Shown here: positions 10,917 through 23,400 of the stretch, piece after piece
How positions within the stretch are numbered: the stretch's first letter is position 1
Layout: each line of letters opens with the position of its first letter
Assembly (NCBI GenBank): GCA_964017045.1
Contig: OZ024810.1
Span: 5,018,562-5,082,561, forward strand
From: Omphiscola glabra
Lineage: Eukaryota; Mollusca; Gastropoda; Lymnaeidae
Length of the DNA: 64,000 bases
Direction: 5' to 3'
Made by a program: the position numbers and the translations under genes
Notes under the pieces: model-generated
Seen by the model: only the letters and a program-made list of their open reading frames with translations
Told to the model about the DNA's origin: nothing
The model's database searches: none

Positions 10917-12227
10917 ACGTAGTAACTACGGCGAAAGACTCAGGTGTGCTACTGCGCTAGTTGTCTTTTAACTCCGTGACTGACTTCATTCTGTTACTGT
11001 GGGTGATTGTACAGAGTTCAAAAGAACTGCTTGGGTTTACACAACTGAATGGATTGTGTGGCTGGTAAATTGTCTGTGTTCACGACAGTAATTTATGGGC
11101 TTGCGAGGACGAGAGTAGACGGTGCCAGGGAGTTGTATTGAAGAGGAGGAGAGATTACAGCCAATACCATTCGTCACGGAGGGAAGAAATTTAACGTCTT
11201 GAATCAATACAGCCATCCGTCCATCTTTTCATCTTAAATATATGCATCCATCCATCCATCCATTATCTATCTTTCCATTAATCCATCATCTATCTAACCG
11301 CTGAACTATAATCTATCTTTCCATCCACCAATCATCTTACAATACATATATACATATCTATATGAGAGAGTGTGTGTATACATCTTTTCCCCTTATCTCT
11401 GTCTTTCACCCCTCTCTCATCTCTCTCTCTCTCTCTCTCTCTTCCATTTACTTATATTAATTGCTTTCTGCTTTTCTTTCTGAAATAAGAACAATGTTTT
11501 AAAAATGTACATATGACCCCCCCCCCCCCAACCCCAAACAACCCCCCCCCCCCACAAAATATGTTCCGCCTCGAATTGTTGATGATATCCAAAAAGCCTC
11601 CCCCCGGGGACCCCGATTTGTTTAAGATGTTTGGCTTATTCAAATGCAATGCCAGAAAAATATATTCAAAACAAATGTGGCTGCCAGGGTCGGCCCCACG
11701 GCCAGCTAATGTCCTCTAGCTCCAGCCAGGACCAGCGAGCAGGCCCCGCGGGCAGACGATGTACATAAACAGACTCTAACTCAAATCATTTCTTATCGTC
11801 TGCAGGTTTAAACGGTGATAAATCCGAGGGAGATTTTATGACCAGGCAATGCTCGACCTCCCTCTCTCTCTCCCATTCTCCCCCACGCACCACCTTCACC
11901 ATCCCACGGAGGTCATCCATTACTTCCGGTTTAGCACCCCGTGCCGGCTGATTTTTTTTTCTGCCAATTTTTTTTCCCCCAGCTCAATAAAATGTCCATA
12001 TCCCGTTTGAGATACAGTAGAAGGGGAATAAAACAGATCATTAGCAGTTTGTTTGTCAATCGGGTGTGTCAAGTGACTTGTCCCATCACTGTCATTTTGT
12101 CAGCTGTCATGGTCGTGCATCAAAAGACGCAATGTTAGTAACTTTACAGACTTTTCTGAAACTGAACATCATCAGTAGTAGATTGCTCTAATATATTTTT
12201 CGTTAGCAAAAACGCCTGGTCAGCAAC
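10917..12227. other. Unique DNA with several simple-sequence tracts
   Basis: No gene was recognised. It contains (CATC)n near 11246-11264, a TATC-rich stretch to about 11345, (CT)n at about 11418-11442, and two C runs at 11517-11529 and 11542-11553. A pyrimidine-rich patch lies near 11850-11890. Confidence 0.5.
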
Positions 12228-12574
12228 AGGAGGTCGGTGGGACAGTACTGGTCATGTACGGGATGTCGGTGGGACAGTACTGGTCAGCAAAGGAAGGTCG
12301 GCGGGACAGTATTGGTCAGCAACGGGAAGTTGGTGGGACAGTACTGGTCAGCAACAGGAGGTCGGTGGGACAGTCCTGGTCAGCAACGGGAGATCGGTGG
12401 GACAGTACTGGTCAGCAACGGGGGGTCGGTGGGACAGTACTGGTCAGCAACGGGGGGTCGGTGGGACAGTACTGGTCAGCAACAGGAGGTCGGTGGGACA
12501 GTACTGGTCAGCAACAGGAGGACGGTGGGACAGTACTGGTCAGCAACAGGAGGTCGATGTGACAGTGCTGGTCA
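12228..12574 (+). repeat. 32-bp minisatellite, about 11 copies
   Basis: The core is GGTGGGACAGTACTGGTCAG followed by CAACAGGAGGTC or CAACGGGGGGTC. All three forward frames read the same 32-residue period. Confidence 0.95.
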
Positions 12575-12939
12575 GCTGTTTCACACTTGAGCCACGAATT
12601 TTAACACCTGATTGAAATCAGTTTCATCGGCCATAAGAGTTTTAGTGACCACAACATTTCCGTGACCGCAACATTTCATCAAAGTGACAAAGTTGTTGTG
12701 AGTTTTGAGTTCTATGGATTCTTTTTATGATTCATCAATCAAATCTTCATCAATTATATTTCTTTATATCTTATGTTTACATTCTAGTGTATATCAAATG
12801 TACGGCTACAAAAATAATATATATAAAAACAATAAAAATCAAGATCATAAAAACAGGTTGTACTTAGAACAAAGATATTTCCTGGATAAGTCAAATCGAT
12901 TTGTTTTTATTTGATCATTGAAAAGTTTCACGGATTCTC

Positions 12940-13390
12940 GTCCGGGCCAAGCCCCACCCCACAACCCCTACACCACACACCACACCAAACCCCCACACCA
13001 CACCAAAACCCACACCGTACCCCAACACCACACCCAAACATCACATCCACGCACCAAGCCCCTTACACCACACCCCCCACACCACACCCCCCACACCACG
13101 CCCCTAAACCGCTACACCACACCCCTACACCACGCCCCTACACCGCTACACCACACCCCCACACCACGCCCCTACACCACACCCCACACCACGCCCCTAC
13201 ATCGCTACACCACACCCCCACACCACGCCCCTACACCGCTACACCACACCCCCACACCACGCCCCTACACCGCTACACCACACCCCCACACCACGCCCCT
13301 ACATCGCTACACCACACCCCCACACCACGCCCCTACACCGCTACACCACAACCCCACACCATACCCTTACACCACACACCCCCATACCAA
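12940..13390 (+). repeat. ~34-bp C/A-rich minisatellite (CACCACACC type)
   Basis: The regular unit CGCTACACCACACCC, CCACACCACG, CCCCTACAC recurs from about 13090 to 13350, flanked by looser CACCACACC sequence. The strand bias is strong: almost no G on the plus strand. Confidence 0.92.
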
Positions 13391-14324
13391 CGCCCCCCGT
13401 CTAACAAAGCTCTCTATTTGTCCTACAGCTATATCTTGACCAAGACCTCCAACTCAAGTCAGTGCTATCGTAGACATGTCCACACAAACTATTACCCTCC
13501 ATTGTTAGCCCTCGTCACTGGTTCTTGACGTCATATTTACAATGAACCATGACAGGAGAGAGTTTAACATAAATATTCAAAACTCCCACGACCGTGTTTG
13601 GCAGAGCCCCCCTCCCCCTCTTTGCTGATAAAAGCATGCCTCTCCCCCCTCCCACCAGCAGCGATGGTGGGCTCCCGAGTCTTTGACTCCTTCCGCGTCA
13701 GAATGAACTCGTTTCTGTGAGTCTGGTGCGCTAAGTACGCCGTCTGTTTGAAAGTCTGCGAGGCAAGGCGCAACAATGTTTTAGGAACGTGACAAATCCC
13801 CGCGCTTTGCGCCAAGAAAACTCCCCCCTGAGAAACAACATGGCAGCCAGACGGATTGCGGAGCTGGAGTCGTAAATTTACGACAGGATCGAAGTAGTGA
13901 GACTTTGTCCGACGTAACCCTAAGAATGTAGCAAAATAGATATCTATTTTATAAGTAGACATTTCATTTTTTTTTTTTTTAAATAACTCCCTTATGTAAC
14001 CCGATATGTCGGAATCGGAGTCGTTTCAACCCAATCAAAGTTGGAATCGATCTTATCTTTTGATTTCCGATTCCTTCGAGGCCCGTGGTAAAAAGGTAGT
14101 CTCCGTGTCTGACAGAAAGCAGACTCGGTGTTCTCCCTTCCCTAAGGGCGGACTGAGTTATCGTTCCGACCAGCGCCATGACACCTCTAGTTTGCTACAG
14201 AAGTAAACATTTACTGGGACAAAACGGGGGACCGTGTTGAATGCCAGCAGGGGGAGGCGCGTCTGCTCGTCTCCCCATTTCACCCCTTTTCGTTTTTTGT
14301 TTTCGCCATCGGCATTGACTTATA
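13391..14324. other. Unique DNA, no gene recognised
   Basis: This is one of the less repetitive stretches. A minus-strand frame of about 130 codons (13564-13962) and shorter frames exist, but I recognise no domain or codon pattern supporting a gene. A T run lies near 13967-13980. Confidence 0.4.
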
Positions 14325-14515
14325 ACTGACAATGATCTTAATATGATCAACATTATAAATGATAATTATCTGTATACATTCAACATTATAACAGACAATG
14401 ATCTGTATATGTTCAACATTATAACTGACAATGTAATTATATGTTCACCATTATAACTGTCAATGATCTGTATATGTTCAACATTATAACTCACATGATC
14501 TGTATATGTTTAACA
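14325..14515 (+). repeat. Degenerate ~33-bp repeat, about 6 copies
   Basis: The core is AACATTATAACTGACAATGA followed by TCTGTATATGTTC, with substitutions and small deletions between copies. Confidence 0.85.
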
Positions 14516-14559
14516 ATATGAAGATGAAGGTACAGCATACAAGATCCCATTGATGGCTT

Positions 14560-14895
14560 GAGTTTTGACAATAGATATGACCACACAAAGAGAGCTTTCT
14601 TGACCAGTAGGTCTGACCTCACAAAGAGAGCTATATTATCCAGCAGATCTGACCTCACAAAGAGAGCTATCTTGAGCAGCAGATCTGACTTCACAAAGAG
14701 GAGATTTCTTTACCAGTACATCTGATTTTACAGCGTAAGATACTTGACCAGCGGACCTGACCTCACAATGACAGATATCTTGACGATGTCAGTTGACCTG
14801 ACCTCACAATGACAGATATCTTGACGATGTCAGTTGACCTGACCTCACAATGACACATATCTTGACCATTTCATCTGACCTCTAAACGACAGATA
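14560..14895 (+). repeat. Degenerate ~37-44-bp repeat, about 8 copies
   Basis: Units contain GATCTGACCTCACAAAGAGA (left) or TGACCTCACAATGACAGATA (right), with TCTTGACCAG-type spacers. The left and right halves use different subtypes. Confidence 0.82.
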
Positions 14896-14957
14896 ACTTG
14901 ACAATTGCATTGTGGCATTCGTTTTCAGATCCCTTAATTAAAAAGACCGTGTCACCA

Positions 14958-15620
14958 TATAGCATGCTATGCTGGTAGCCAATGTCTATGTTTTATTAGT
15001 ATAGCATGGTATGCTGGTAGCTAGTGTCTATGTTTTATTACTTTCGCATGGTATGATGGTAGCTAATGGCTATGTTGTATTACTATCGCCTGGTATGCTG
15101 GTAGCTAGTGTCTATGTTTTATTACTATCGCATGGTATGATGGTAGCTAATGGCTATGTTGTATTTACTATCGCCTGGTATGCTGGTAGCTAGTGTCTAT
15201 GTTTTATTACTATTGCATGGTATGATGGTAGCTAATGGCTATGTTGTATTACTATCGCCTGGTATGCTGGTAGCTAGTGTCTATGTTTTATTGCTATCGC
15301 ATGGTATGATGGTAGCTAATGGCTATGTTGTATTAATATCGCCTGGTATGCTGGTAGCTAGTGTCTGTTTTATTACTATCGCATGGTATGATGGTAGCTA
15401 ATGGCTATGTTTTATTACTATAGCATAGTATGCTGGTAGCTAGTGGCTATGTTGTATTACTATCGCCTGGTATGCTGGTAGCTAGTGTCTATGTTTTATT
15501 TCTATCGCATGGTATGATGGTAGCTAATGTCTATGTTTTATTACTATCGCCTGGTATGATGGTAGCTAATGGCTATGTAGTATTACTATCGCCTGGTATG
15601 CTGGTAGCTAGTGTCAATGT
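14958..15620 (+). repeat. 42-bp minisatellite with 84-bp dimer periodicity
   Basis: Unit A has CCTGGTATGCTGGTAGCTAG then TGTCTATGTTTTATTAC; unit B has CATGGTATGATGGTAGCTAA then TGGCTATGTTGTATTAC. A and B alternate for most of the array, giving an 84-bp higher-order unit. The 42 bp equals 14 codons, so hydrophobic open frames appear. Confidence 0.93.
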
Positions 15621-16033
15621 CGTTAACGTTTATTTAAGGATGTCTAGTGGAAGGGTATCGTTAACCTTGGATGGCAACTCATCTAAAAAAAAAGGTTAAC
15701 TCTGATATCAAACTCGAAGATGGAGTCCCGTAGGCGGTATGACATTGACACAATGAAAACTCGGACAACTATTGCCACCTGGAACGCTTTAGAGAGCACA
15801 GTGAGACACAGAAACTCTGCTGGTCGTCTGCTGAATCCTGGTCTATCTCCAGTCGTCTTGACTAAGTCTTGCCATTTGAACAAATAGGCAAGGACGAGAG
15901 AGTGAGGCTGGCGGATTGATCCACTCTCCCTCACTTTAAACAAAATACAGTTCAGGTCAAGGCTAGTACCCAAGGGGACAATTGCTATGGTCATCTTCCC
16001 GTGCGATGGTATATAAAGGTATTATCGTCTGAT
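15621..16033. other. Unique DNA, no gene recognised
   Basis: No recognised element. A TATATAAA sequence lies at about 16010-16017 without a plausible downstream gene. Confidence 0.4.
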
Positions 16034-16085
16034 TTATTATTATTGTAGTTTTCTATAGCGTACCACGCTGTACAAAATAAAAGCA
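16034..16085 (-). mobile_element. LINE/SINE 3' tail fragment (minus strand)
   Basis: Read on the minus strand it contains GTACAGCGTGGTACGCTATA, then GAAAACTAC and an (ATA)n tail. This matches the 3' end of the LINE fragment at 61118-61487, except that about 25 bases forming a hairpin are missing after GCGTGGT. The sequence to the right (to about 16210) may belong to the same insertion, but I cannot show it. Confidence 0.7.
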
Positions 16086-16734
16086 AATAAATCACACAGA
16101 TAAATGCACATAAAATGAACGCTCTGCTGGGGCACCGACAAGGTAAGTTGAACCGCTTCAACGACGTGTGAGCAAATGGAAAGTCTGTGACAAAAGCAAT
16201 ACAACGGGACAACGTGTCCTTATAGACGACAGCAAGGCTACCACCACGAGTTGTACGACCTCTATAACACCATTTTTACACCTACCGTGTGTCTGGCGTC
16301 TTCTCAAATAACGAATACCCGTAAAATGTTTATGATTATTTTTTTTTCTCGTTATGTGTGTCTTACCCCTGGGTACTTACTATGTGCTATTATATGCACG
16401 ACTGGAAGAATCAGGCGTGCCGCCATTCGTACGGCGAATGTTTTCTCTTGAGCTATTGCGGGCGGCACCATTTTAACGTATATCTTAAATAATTGTACAA
16501 ACATGTACCAGAATTGTACCAGAATGTACTGGCAGCCTGACAAATGTACCACTTTGGTTGAACACCAAAGGATAAACTATTCATTAGGTGCATAGTTAGA
16601 GAGCTAATGGAGTTTTCTAGGAAGTTTGTACAACTCCTTTGTCTTGCTTCTAACTCTAATAACACATCAAGAACACATTTAGATAGTGGATCGTGTACTG
16701 CAAGAATCTCAACTGTCTCGGATAGAAGTGATAG
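16086..16734. other. Unique DNA, no gene recognised
   Basis: No feature is supported. Near 16400-16480 there is a GC-richer patch with CCGCCATTCGTACGGCG, a short palindrome-like sequence. Confidence 0.4.
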
Positions 16735-17165
16735 AAGGGTGGGACAGAGAACACCAGGAGCGGAGAGAAAAATACAGGGGTGGCACAGAGAACACCAGAG
16801 GTGGACAGATAAATACAAGGGTGGCACAGAGACCTGTGTGGGTGGTACAGAGAGCTGAGAGGGTGGTACAGAAAGTTGAACGGGTAGCACAGAGACCTGC
16901 GTGGGTGGCACAGAGACCTGCGTGGGTGGCACAGAGAATACCAAGGGTGGAAAGAGAACTTGTAGTGGCACAGAGAATAACAAGGGTGGAAAGAGAACTT
17001 GTGGTGGCAAAGAGAATACCAAGGGTGGAAAGAGAACTTGTGGTGGCACAGAGAATAACAAGGGTGGAAAGAGAACTGTGGTGGTGGCACAGAGAGTTGA
17101 GAGGGTAGCGCAGAGAACTGCAGGGGTGGCCCAGAGACCCGCGGAGGTGGCACAGAGAATACCAA
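16735..17165 (+). repeat. GGTGGCACAGAGA repeat, 21- to 39-bp mixed units
   Basis: The left part uses about 21-bp units (GGTGGCACAGAGACCTGCGT). The centre alternates GTGGCACAGAGAATAACAAG with GGTGGAAAGAGAACTTGTG, about 39 bp. Long overlapping frames on both strands are low-complexity. Confidence 0.9.
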
Positions 17166-17462
17166 GAGTGGAAATTTGAAGACGAGCCAGTGTCCACCCA
17201 GCCCCCCTCTTAATCCGCCTCTGTTCTCAGTGATAAACACAGAGATGAGGCTCACGGACATATGGCGTTCCTGTTCTTCTCTCCATTACAAATTAATCTC
17301 TTTTGTCACGGGACACGTTCCACCGTCGTGGCCATAGAAGGATTTCACGATCAATACAATAGCGATGTACGCTTGGGGGAGTGGGGGCGCTGGGGTAGGG
17401 AGGATGGGGTGCGGGATGGGGTGGGGCAGAGTAGTTTAAAACAAGGGAAGTACTCAGATAGG
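17166..17462. other. Unique DNA flanking the giant satellite
   Basis: Contains a GGGGT-rich patch near 17376-17430. No gene was recognised. Confidence 0.45.
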
Positions 17463-20400
17463 TTAGTATACACCATCTATGTTAGTGTACACCAGATATG
17501 TTAGAGCTGATATGTTAGAGCTGATATGTTAGAGCTGATATGTTAGAGCAGATATGTTAGAGCACACCAGATATGTTAGAGCACACCAGATATGTTAGAG
17601 TTGATATGTTAGAGCTGATATGTTAGAGCTGATATGTTAGAGCAGATATGTTAGAGCAGATATGTTAGAGCTGATATGTTAGAGCAGATATGTTAGAGCA
17701 GATATGTTAGAGCAGATATGTTAGAGCACACCAGATATGTTAGAGCACACCAGATATGTTAGAGCAGATATGTTAGAGCTGATATGTTAGACCTGATATG
17801 TTAGAGCAGATATGTTAGACCAGATATGTTAGAGCTGATATGTTAGAGCTGATATGTTAGACCTGATATGTTAGACCAGATATGTTAGACCAGATATGTT
17901 AGAGCTGATATGTTAGAGCAGATATGTTAGACCAGATATGTTAGAGCTGATATGTTAGAGCTGATATGTTAGAGCTGATATGTTAGAGCAGATATGTTAG
18001 AGCTGATATGTTAGAGCTGATATGTTAGAGCTGATATGTTAGACCAGATATGTTAGACCTGATATGTTAGACCAGATATGTTAGAGCTGATATGTTAGAG
18101 CTGATATGTTAGAGCTGATATGTTAGAGCTGATATGTTAGACCAGATATGTTAGACCTGATATGTTAGACCAGATATGTTAGACCTGATATGTTAGACCA
18201 GATATGTTAGAGCTGATATGTTAGAGCTGATATGTTAGACCTGATATGTTAGACCAGATATGTTAGACCAGATATGTTAGAGCAGATATGTTAGAGCTGA
18301 TATGTTAGAGCTGATATGTTAGAGCTGATATGTTAGAGCTGATATGTTAGAGCTGATATGTTAGAGCTGATATGTTAGACCAGATATGTTAGACCTGATA
18401 TGTTAGAGCAGATATGTTAGAGCAGATATGTTAGAGTTGATATGTTAGACCAGATATGTTAGACCTGATATGTTAGAGCTGATATGTTAGAGCAGATATG
18501 TTAGAGCTGATATGTTAGAGCAGATATGTTAGAGCTGATATGTTAGAGCACACCAGATATGTTAGACCTGATATGTTAGACCTGATATGTTAGACCAGAT
18601 ATGTTAGAGCAGATATGTTAGAGCAGATATGTTAGAGCTGATATGTTAGAGCTGATATGTTAGACCTGATATGTTAGAGCAGATATGTTAGAGCTGATAT
18701 GTTAGAGCTGATATGTTAGAGCAGATATGTTAGAGCTGATATGTTAGAGTTGATATGTTAGAGCAGATATGTTAGAGCACACCAGATATGTTAGAGCAGA
18801 TATGTTAGAGCTGATATGTTAGAGCAGATATGTTAGAGCACACCAGATATGTTAGAGTTGATATGTTAGAGCTGATATGTTAGAGCTGATATGTTAGAGC
18901 TGATATGTTAGAGCTGATATGTTAGAGCTGATATGTTAGAGCTGATATGTTAGAGCACACCAGATATGTTAGAGTTGATATGTTAGAGCTGATATGTTAG
19001 AGCAGATATGTTAGAGCACACCAGATATGTTAGAGTTGATATGTTAGAGCTGATATGTTAGAGCAGATATGTTAGAGCACACCAGATATGTTAGAGTTGA
19101 TATGTTAGAGCAGATATGTTAGAGCAGATATGTTAGAGCACACCAGATATGTTAGAGTTGATATGTTAGAGCAGATATGTTAGAGCAGATATGTTAGAGC
19201 ACACCAGATATGTTAGAGTTGATATGTTAGAGCTGATATGTTAGAGCAGATATGTTAGAGCACACCAGATATGTTAGAGTTGATATGTTAGAGCTGATAT
19301 GTTAGAGCAGATATGTTAGAGCACACCAGATATGTTAGAGCAGATATGTTAGAGCAGATATGTTAGAGCTGATATGTTAGAGCAGATATGTTAGAGCAGA
19401 TATGTTAGAGCAGATATGTTAGAGCAGATATGTTAGAGCACACCAGATATGTTAGAGCTGATATGTTAGAGCAGATATGTTAGAGCAGATATGTTAGAGC
19501 AGATATGTTAGAGCAGATATGTTAGAGCAGATATGTTAGAGCTGATATGTTAGAGCTGATATGTTAGAGCTGATATGTTAGAGCAGATATGTTAGAGCAC
19601 ACCAGATATGTTAGAGCTGATATGTTAGACCTGATATGTTAGACCTGATATGTTAGAGCAGATATGTTAGAGTTGATATGTTAGAGCAGATATGTTAGAG
19701 CTGATATGTTAGAGATGATATGTTAGAGCAGATATGTTAGAGCTGATATGTTAGAGCAGATATGTTAGAGCAGATATGTTAGAGCAGATATGTTAGAGCA
19801 GATATGTTAGAGCAGATATGTTAGAGCACACCAGATATGTTAGAGCTGATATGTTAGAGCAGATATGTTAGAGCAGATATGTTAGAGCAGATATGTTAGA
19901 GCAGATATGTTAGAGCAGATATGTTAGAGCAGATATGTTAGAGCAGATATGTTAGAGCAGATATGTTAGAGCTGATATGTTAGAGCTGATATGTTAGAGC
20001 TGATATGTTAGAGCAGATATGTTAGAGCACACCAGATATGTTAGAGCTGATATGTTAGACCTGATATGTTAGAGCAGATATGTTAGAGCTGATATGTTAG
20101 AGCTGATATGTTAGAGCAGATATGTTAGACCTGATATGTTAGACCTGATATGTTAGAGCTGATATGTTAGAGCTGATATGTTAGAGCTGATATGTTAGAG
20201 CTGATATGTTAGAGCAGATATGTTAGACCTGATATGTTAGACCTGATATGTTAGAGCTGATATGTTAGAGCAGATATGTTAGACCAGATATGTTAGACCT
20301 GATATGTTAGAGCTGATATGTTAGAGCTGATATGTTAGAGCAGATATGTTAGAGCTGATATGTTAGAGCTGATATGTTAGAGCAGATATGTTAGAGCAGA

Positions 20401-23400
20401 TATGTTAGAGCTGATATGTTAGAGCTGATATGTTAGAGCTGATATGTTAGAGCAGATATGTTAGAGCACACCAGATATGTTAGAGCAGATATGTTAGAGC
20501 TGATATGTTAGAGCTGATATGTTAGAGCAGATATGTTAGAGCAGATATGTTAGAGCAGATATGTTAGAGCACACCAGATATGTTAGAGCAGATATGTTAG
20601 AGCACACCAGATATGTTAGAGCAGATATGTAATAGCTGATATGTTAGAGCTGATATGTTAGAGCAGATATGTTAGAGCAGATATGTTAGACCTGATATGT
20701 TAGACCAGATATGTTAGAGCTGATATGTTAGAGCTGATATGTTAGAGCAGATATGTTAGAGCTGATATGTTAGACCTGATATGTTAGACCTGATATGTTA
20801 GACCTGATATGTTAGAGCTGATATGTTAGAGCAGATATGTTAGAGCAGATATGTTAGAGCAGATATGTTAGAGCTGATATGTTAGAGCAGATATGTTAGA
20901 GCAGATATGTTAGAGCTGATATGTTAGAGCTGATATGTTAGACCTGATATGTTAGACCTGATATGTTAGAGCTGATATGTTAGAGCAGATATGTTAGACC
21001 TGATATGTTAGACCTGATATGTTAGAGCTGATATGTTAGACCTGATATGTTAGAGCTGATATGTTAGAGCTGATATGTTAGACCTGATATGTTAGAGCTG
21101 ATATGTTAGAGCAGATATGTTAGAGCTGATATGTTTGAGCAGATATGTTATAGCAGATATGTTAGAGCAGATATGTTAGAGCTGATATGTTAGAGCTGAT
21201 ATGTTAGAGCTGATATGTTAGAGCAGATATGTTAGAGCTGATATGTTAGACCTGATATGTTAGAGCAGATATGTTAGAGCTGATATGTTAGACCTGATAT
21301 GTTAGAGCAGATATGTTAGAGCTGATATGTTAGACCAGATATGTTAGAGCTGATATGTTAGAGCTGATATGTTAGAGCTGATATGTTAGAGCAGATATGT
21401 TAGAGCAGATATGTTAGAGCACACCAGATATGTTAGAGCACACCAGATATGTTAGAGCACACCAGATATGTTAGAGCTGATATGTTAGAGCTGATATGTT
21501 AGAGCTGATATGTTAGACCTGATATGTTAGACCTGATATGTTAGAGCAGATATGTTAGAGCTGATATGTTAGAGTTGATATGTTAGAGCTGATATGTTAG
21601 AGCAGATATGTTAGAGCTGATATGTTAGAGCAGATATGTTAGAGCAGATATGTTAGAGCTGATATGTTAGAGCTGATATGTTAGAGCAGATATGTTAGAG
21701 CTGATATGTTAGACCTGATATGTTAGAGCAGATATGTTAGAGCAGATATGTTAGAGCAGATATGTTAGACCAGATATGTTAGAGCTGATATGTTAGAGCT
21801 GATATGTTAGAGCTGATATGTTAGAGCTGATATGTTAGAGCTGATATGTTAGAGCTGATATGTTAGACCTGATATGTTAGAGCTGATATGTTAGAGCTGA
21901 TATGTTAGAGCTGATATGTTAGAGCTGATATGTTAGAGCACACCAGATATGTTAGACCTGATATGTTAGAGCTGATATGTTAGAGCTGATATGTTAGAGC
22001 TGATATGTTAGAGCTGATATGTTAGAGCTGATATGTTAGAGCTGATATGTTAGACCTGATATGTTAGAGCTGATATGTTAGAGCTGATATGTTAGAGCAC
22101 ACCAGATATGTTAGAGTTGATATGTTAGAGCTGATATGTTAGAGCTGATATGTTAGAGCTGATATGTTAGAGCTGATATGTTAGACCTGATATGTTAGAG
22201 CTGATATGTTAGAGCTGATATGTTAGAGCTGATATGTTAGAGCTGATATGTTAGACCTGATATGTTAGAGCTGATATGTTAGAGCTGATATGTTAGACAT
22301 GATATGTTAGAGCTGATATGTTAGAGCTGATATGTTAGAGCTGATATGTTAGAGCAGATATGTTAGAGCAGATATGTTAGAGCAGATATGTTAGAGCAGA
22401 TATGTTAGAGCAGATATGTTAGAGCAGATATGTTAGAGCAGATATGTTAGAGCTGATATGTTAGAGCTGATATGTTAGAGCAGATATGTTAGAGCAGATA
22501 TGTTAGAGCAGATATGTTAGAGCAGATATGTTAGAGCTGATATGTTAGAGCAGATATGTTAGAGCTGATATGTTAGAGCTGATATGTTAGAGCAGATATG
22601 TTAGAGCTGATATGTTAGAGCTGATATGTTAGAGCAGATATGTTAGAGCACACCAGATATGTTAGAGCTGATATGTTAGAGCAGATATGTTAGAGCAGAT
22701 ATGTTAGAGCACACCAGATATGTTAGAGCAGATATGTTAGAGCACACCAGATATGTTAGAGCTGATATGTTAGAGCTGATATGTTAGAGCAGATATGTTA
22801 GAGCAGATATGTTAGAGCACACCAGATATGTTAGAGCTGATATGTTAGAGCTGATATGTTAGAGCACACCAGATATGTTAGAGTTGATATGTTAGAGCTG
22901 ATATGTTAGAGCAGATATGTTAGAGCACACCTGATATGTTAGAGCTGATATGTTAGAGCTGATATGTTAGAGCAGATATGTTAGAGCAGATATGTTAGAG
23001 CACACCAGATATGTTAGAGCTGATATGTTAGAGCTGATATGTTAGAGCACACCAGATATGTTAGAGTTGATATGTTAGAGCTGATATGTTAGAGCTGATA
23101 TGTTAGAGCAGATATGTTAGAGCAGATATGTTAGAGCACACCAGATATGTTAGAGCAGATATGTTAGAGCTGATATGTTAGAGCACACCAGATATGTTAG
23201 AGCAGATATGTTAGAGCTGATATGTTAGAGCACACCAGATATGTTAGAGTTGATATGTTAGAGCAGATATGTTAGAGCTGATATGTTAGACCTGATATGT
23301 TAGAGCTGATATGTTAGAGCTGATATGTTAGACCTGATATGTTAGAGCTGATATGTTAGAGCAGATATGTTAGAGCTGATATGTTTGAGCAGATATGTTA

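Noticed and set aside
13564..13962. 132-codon minus-strand frame in non-repetitive DNA
   Set aside because: No recognisable domain, and low-complexity Gly/Arg towards its start in genomic order; frames of this size occur by chance. Kept only as unassigned sequence.
16008..16018. TATATAAA as promoter
   Set aside because: No downstream gene, initiator or transcript evidence; AT-rich background makes chance matches likely.
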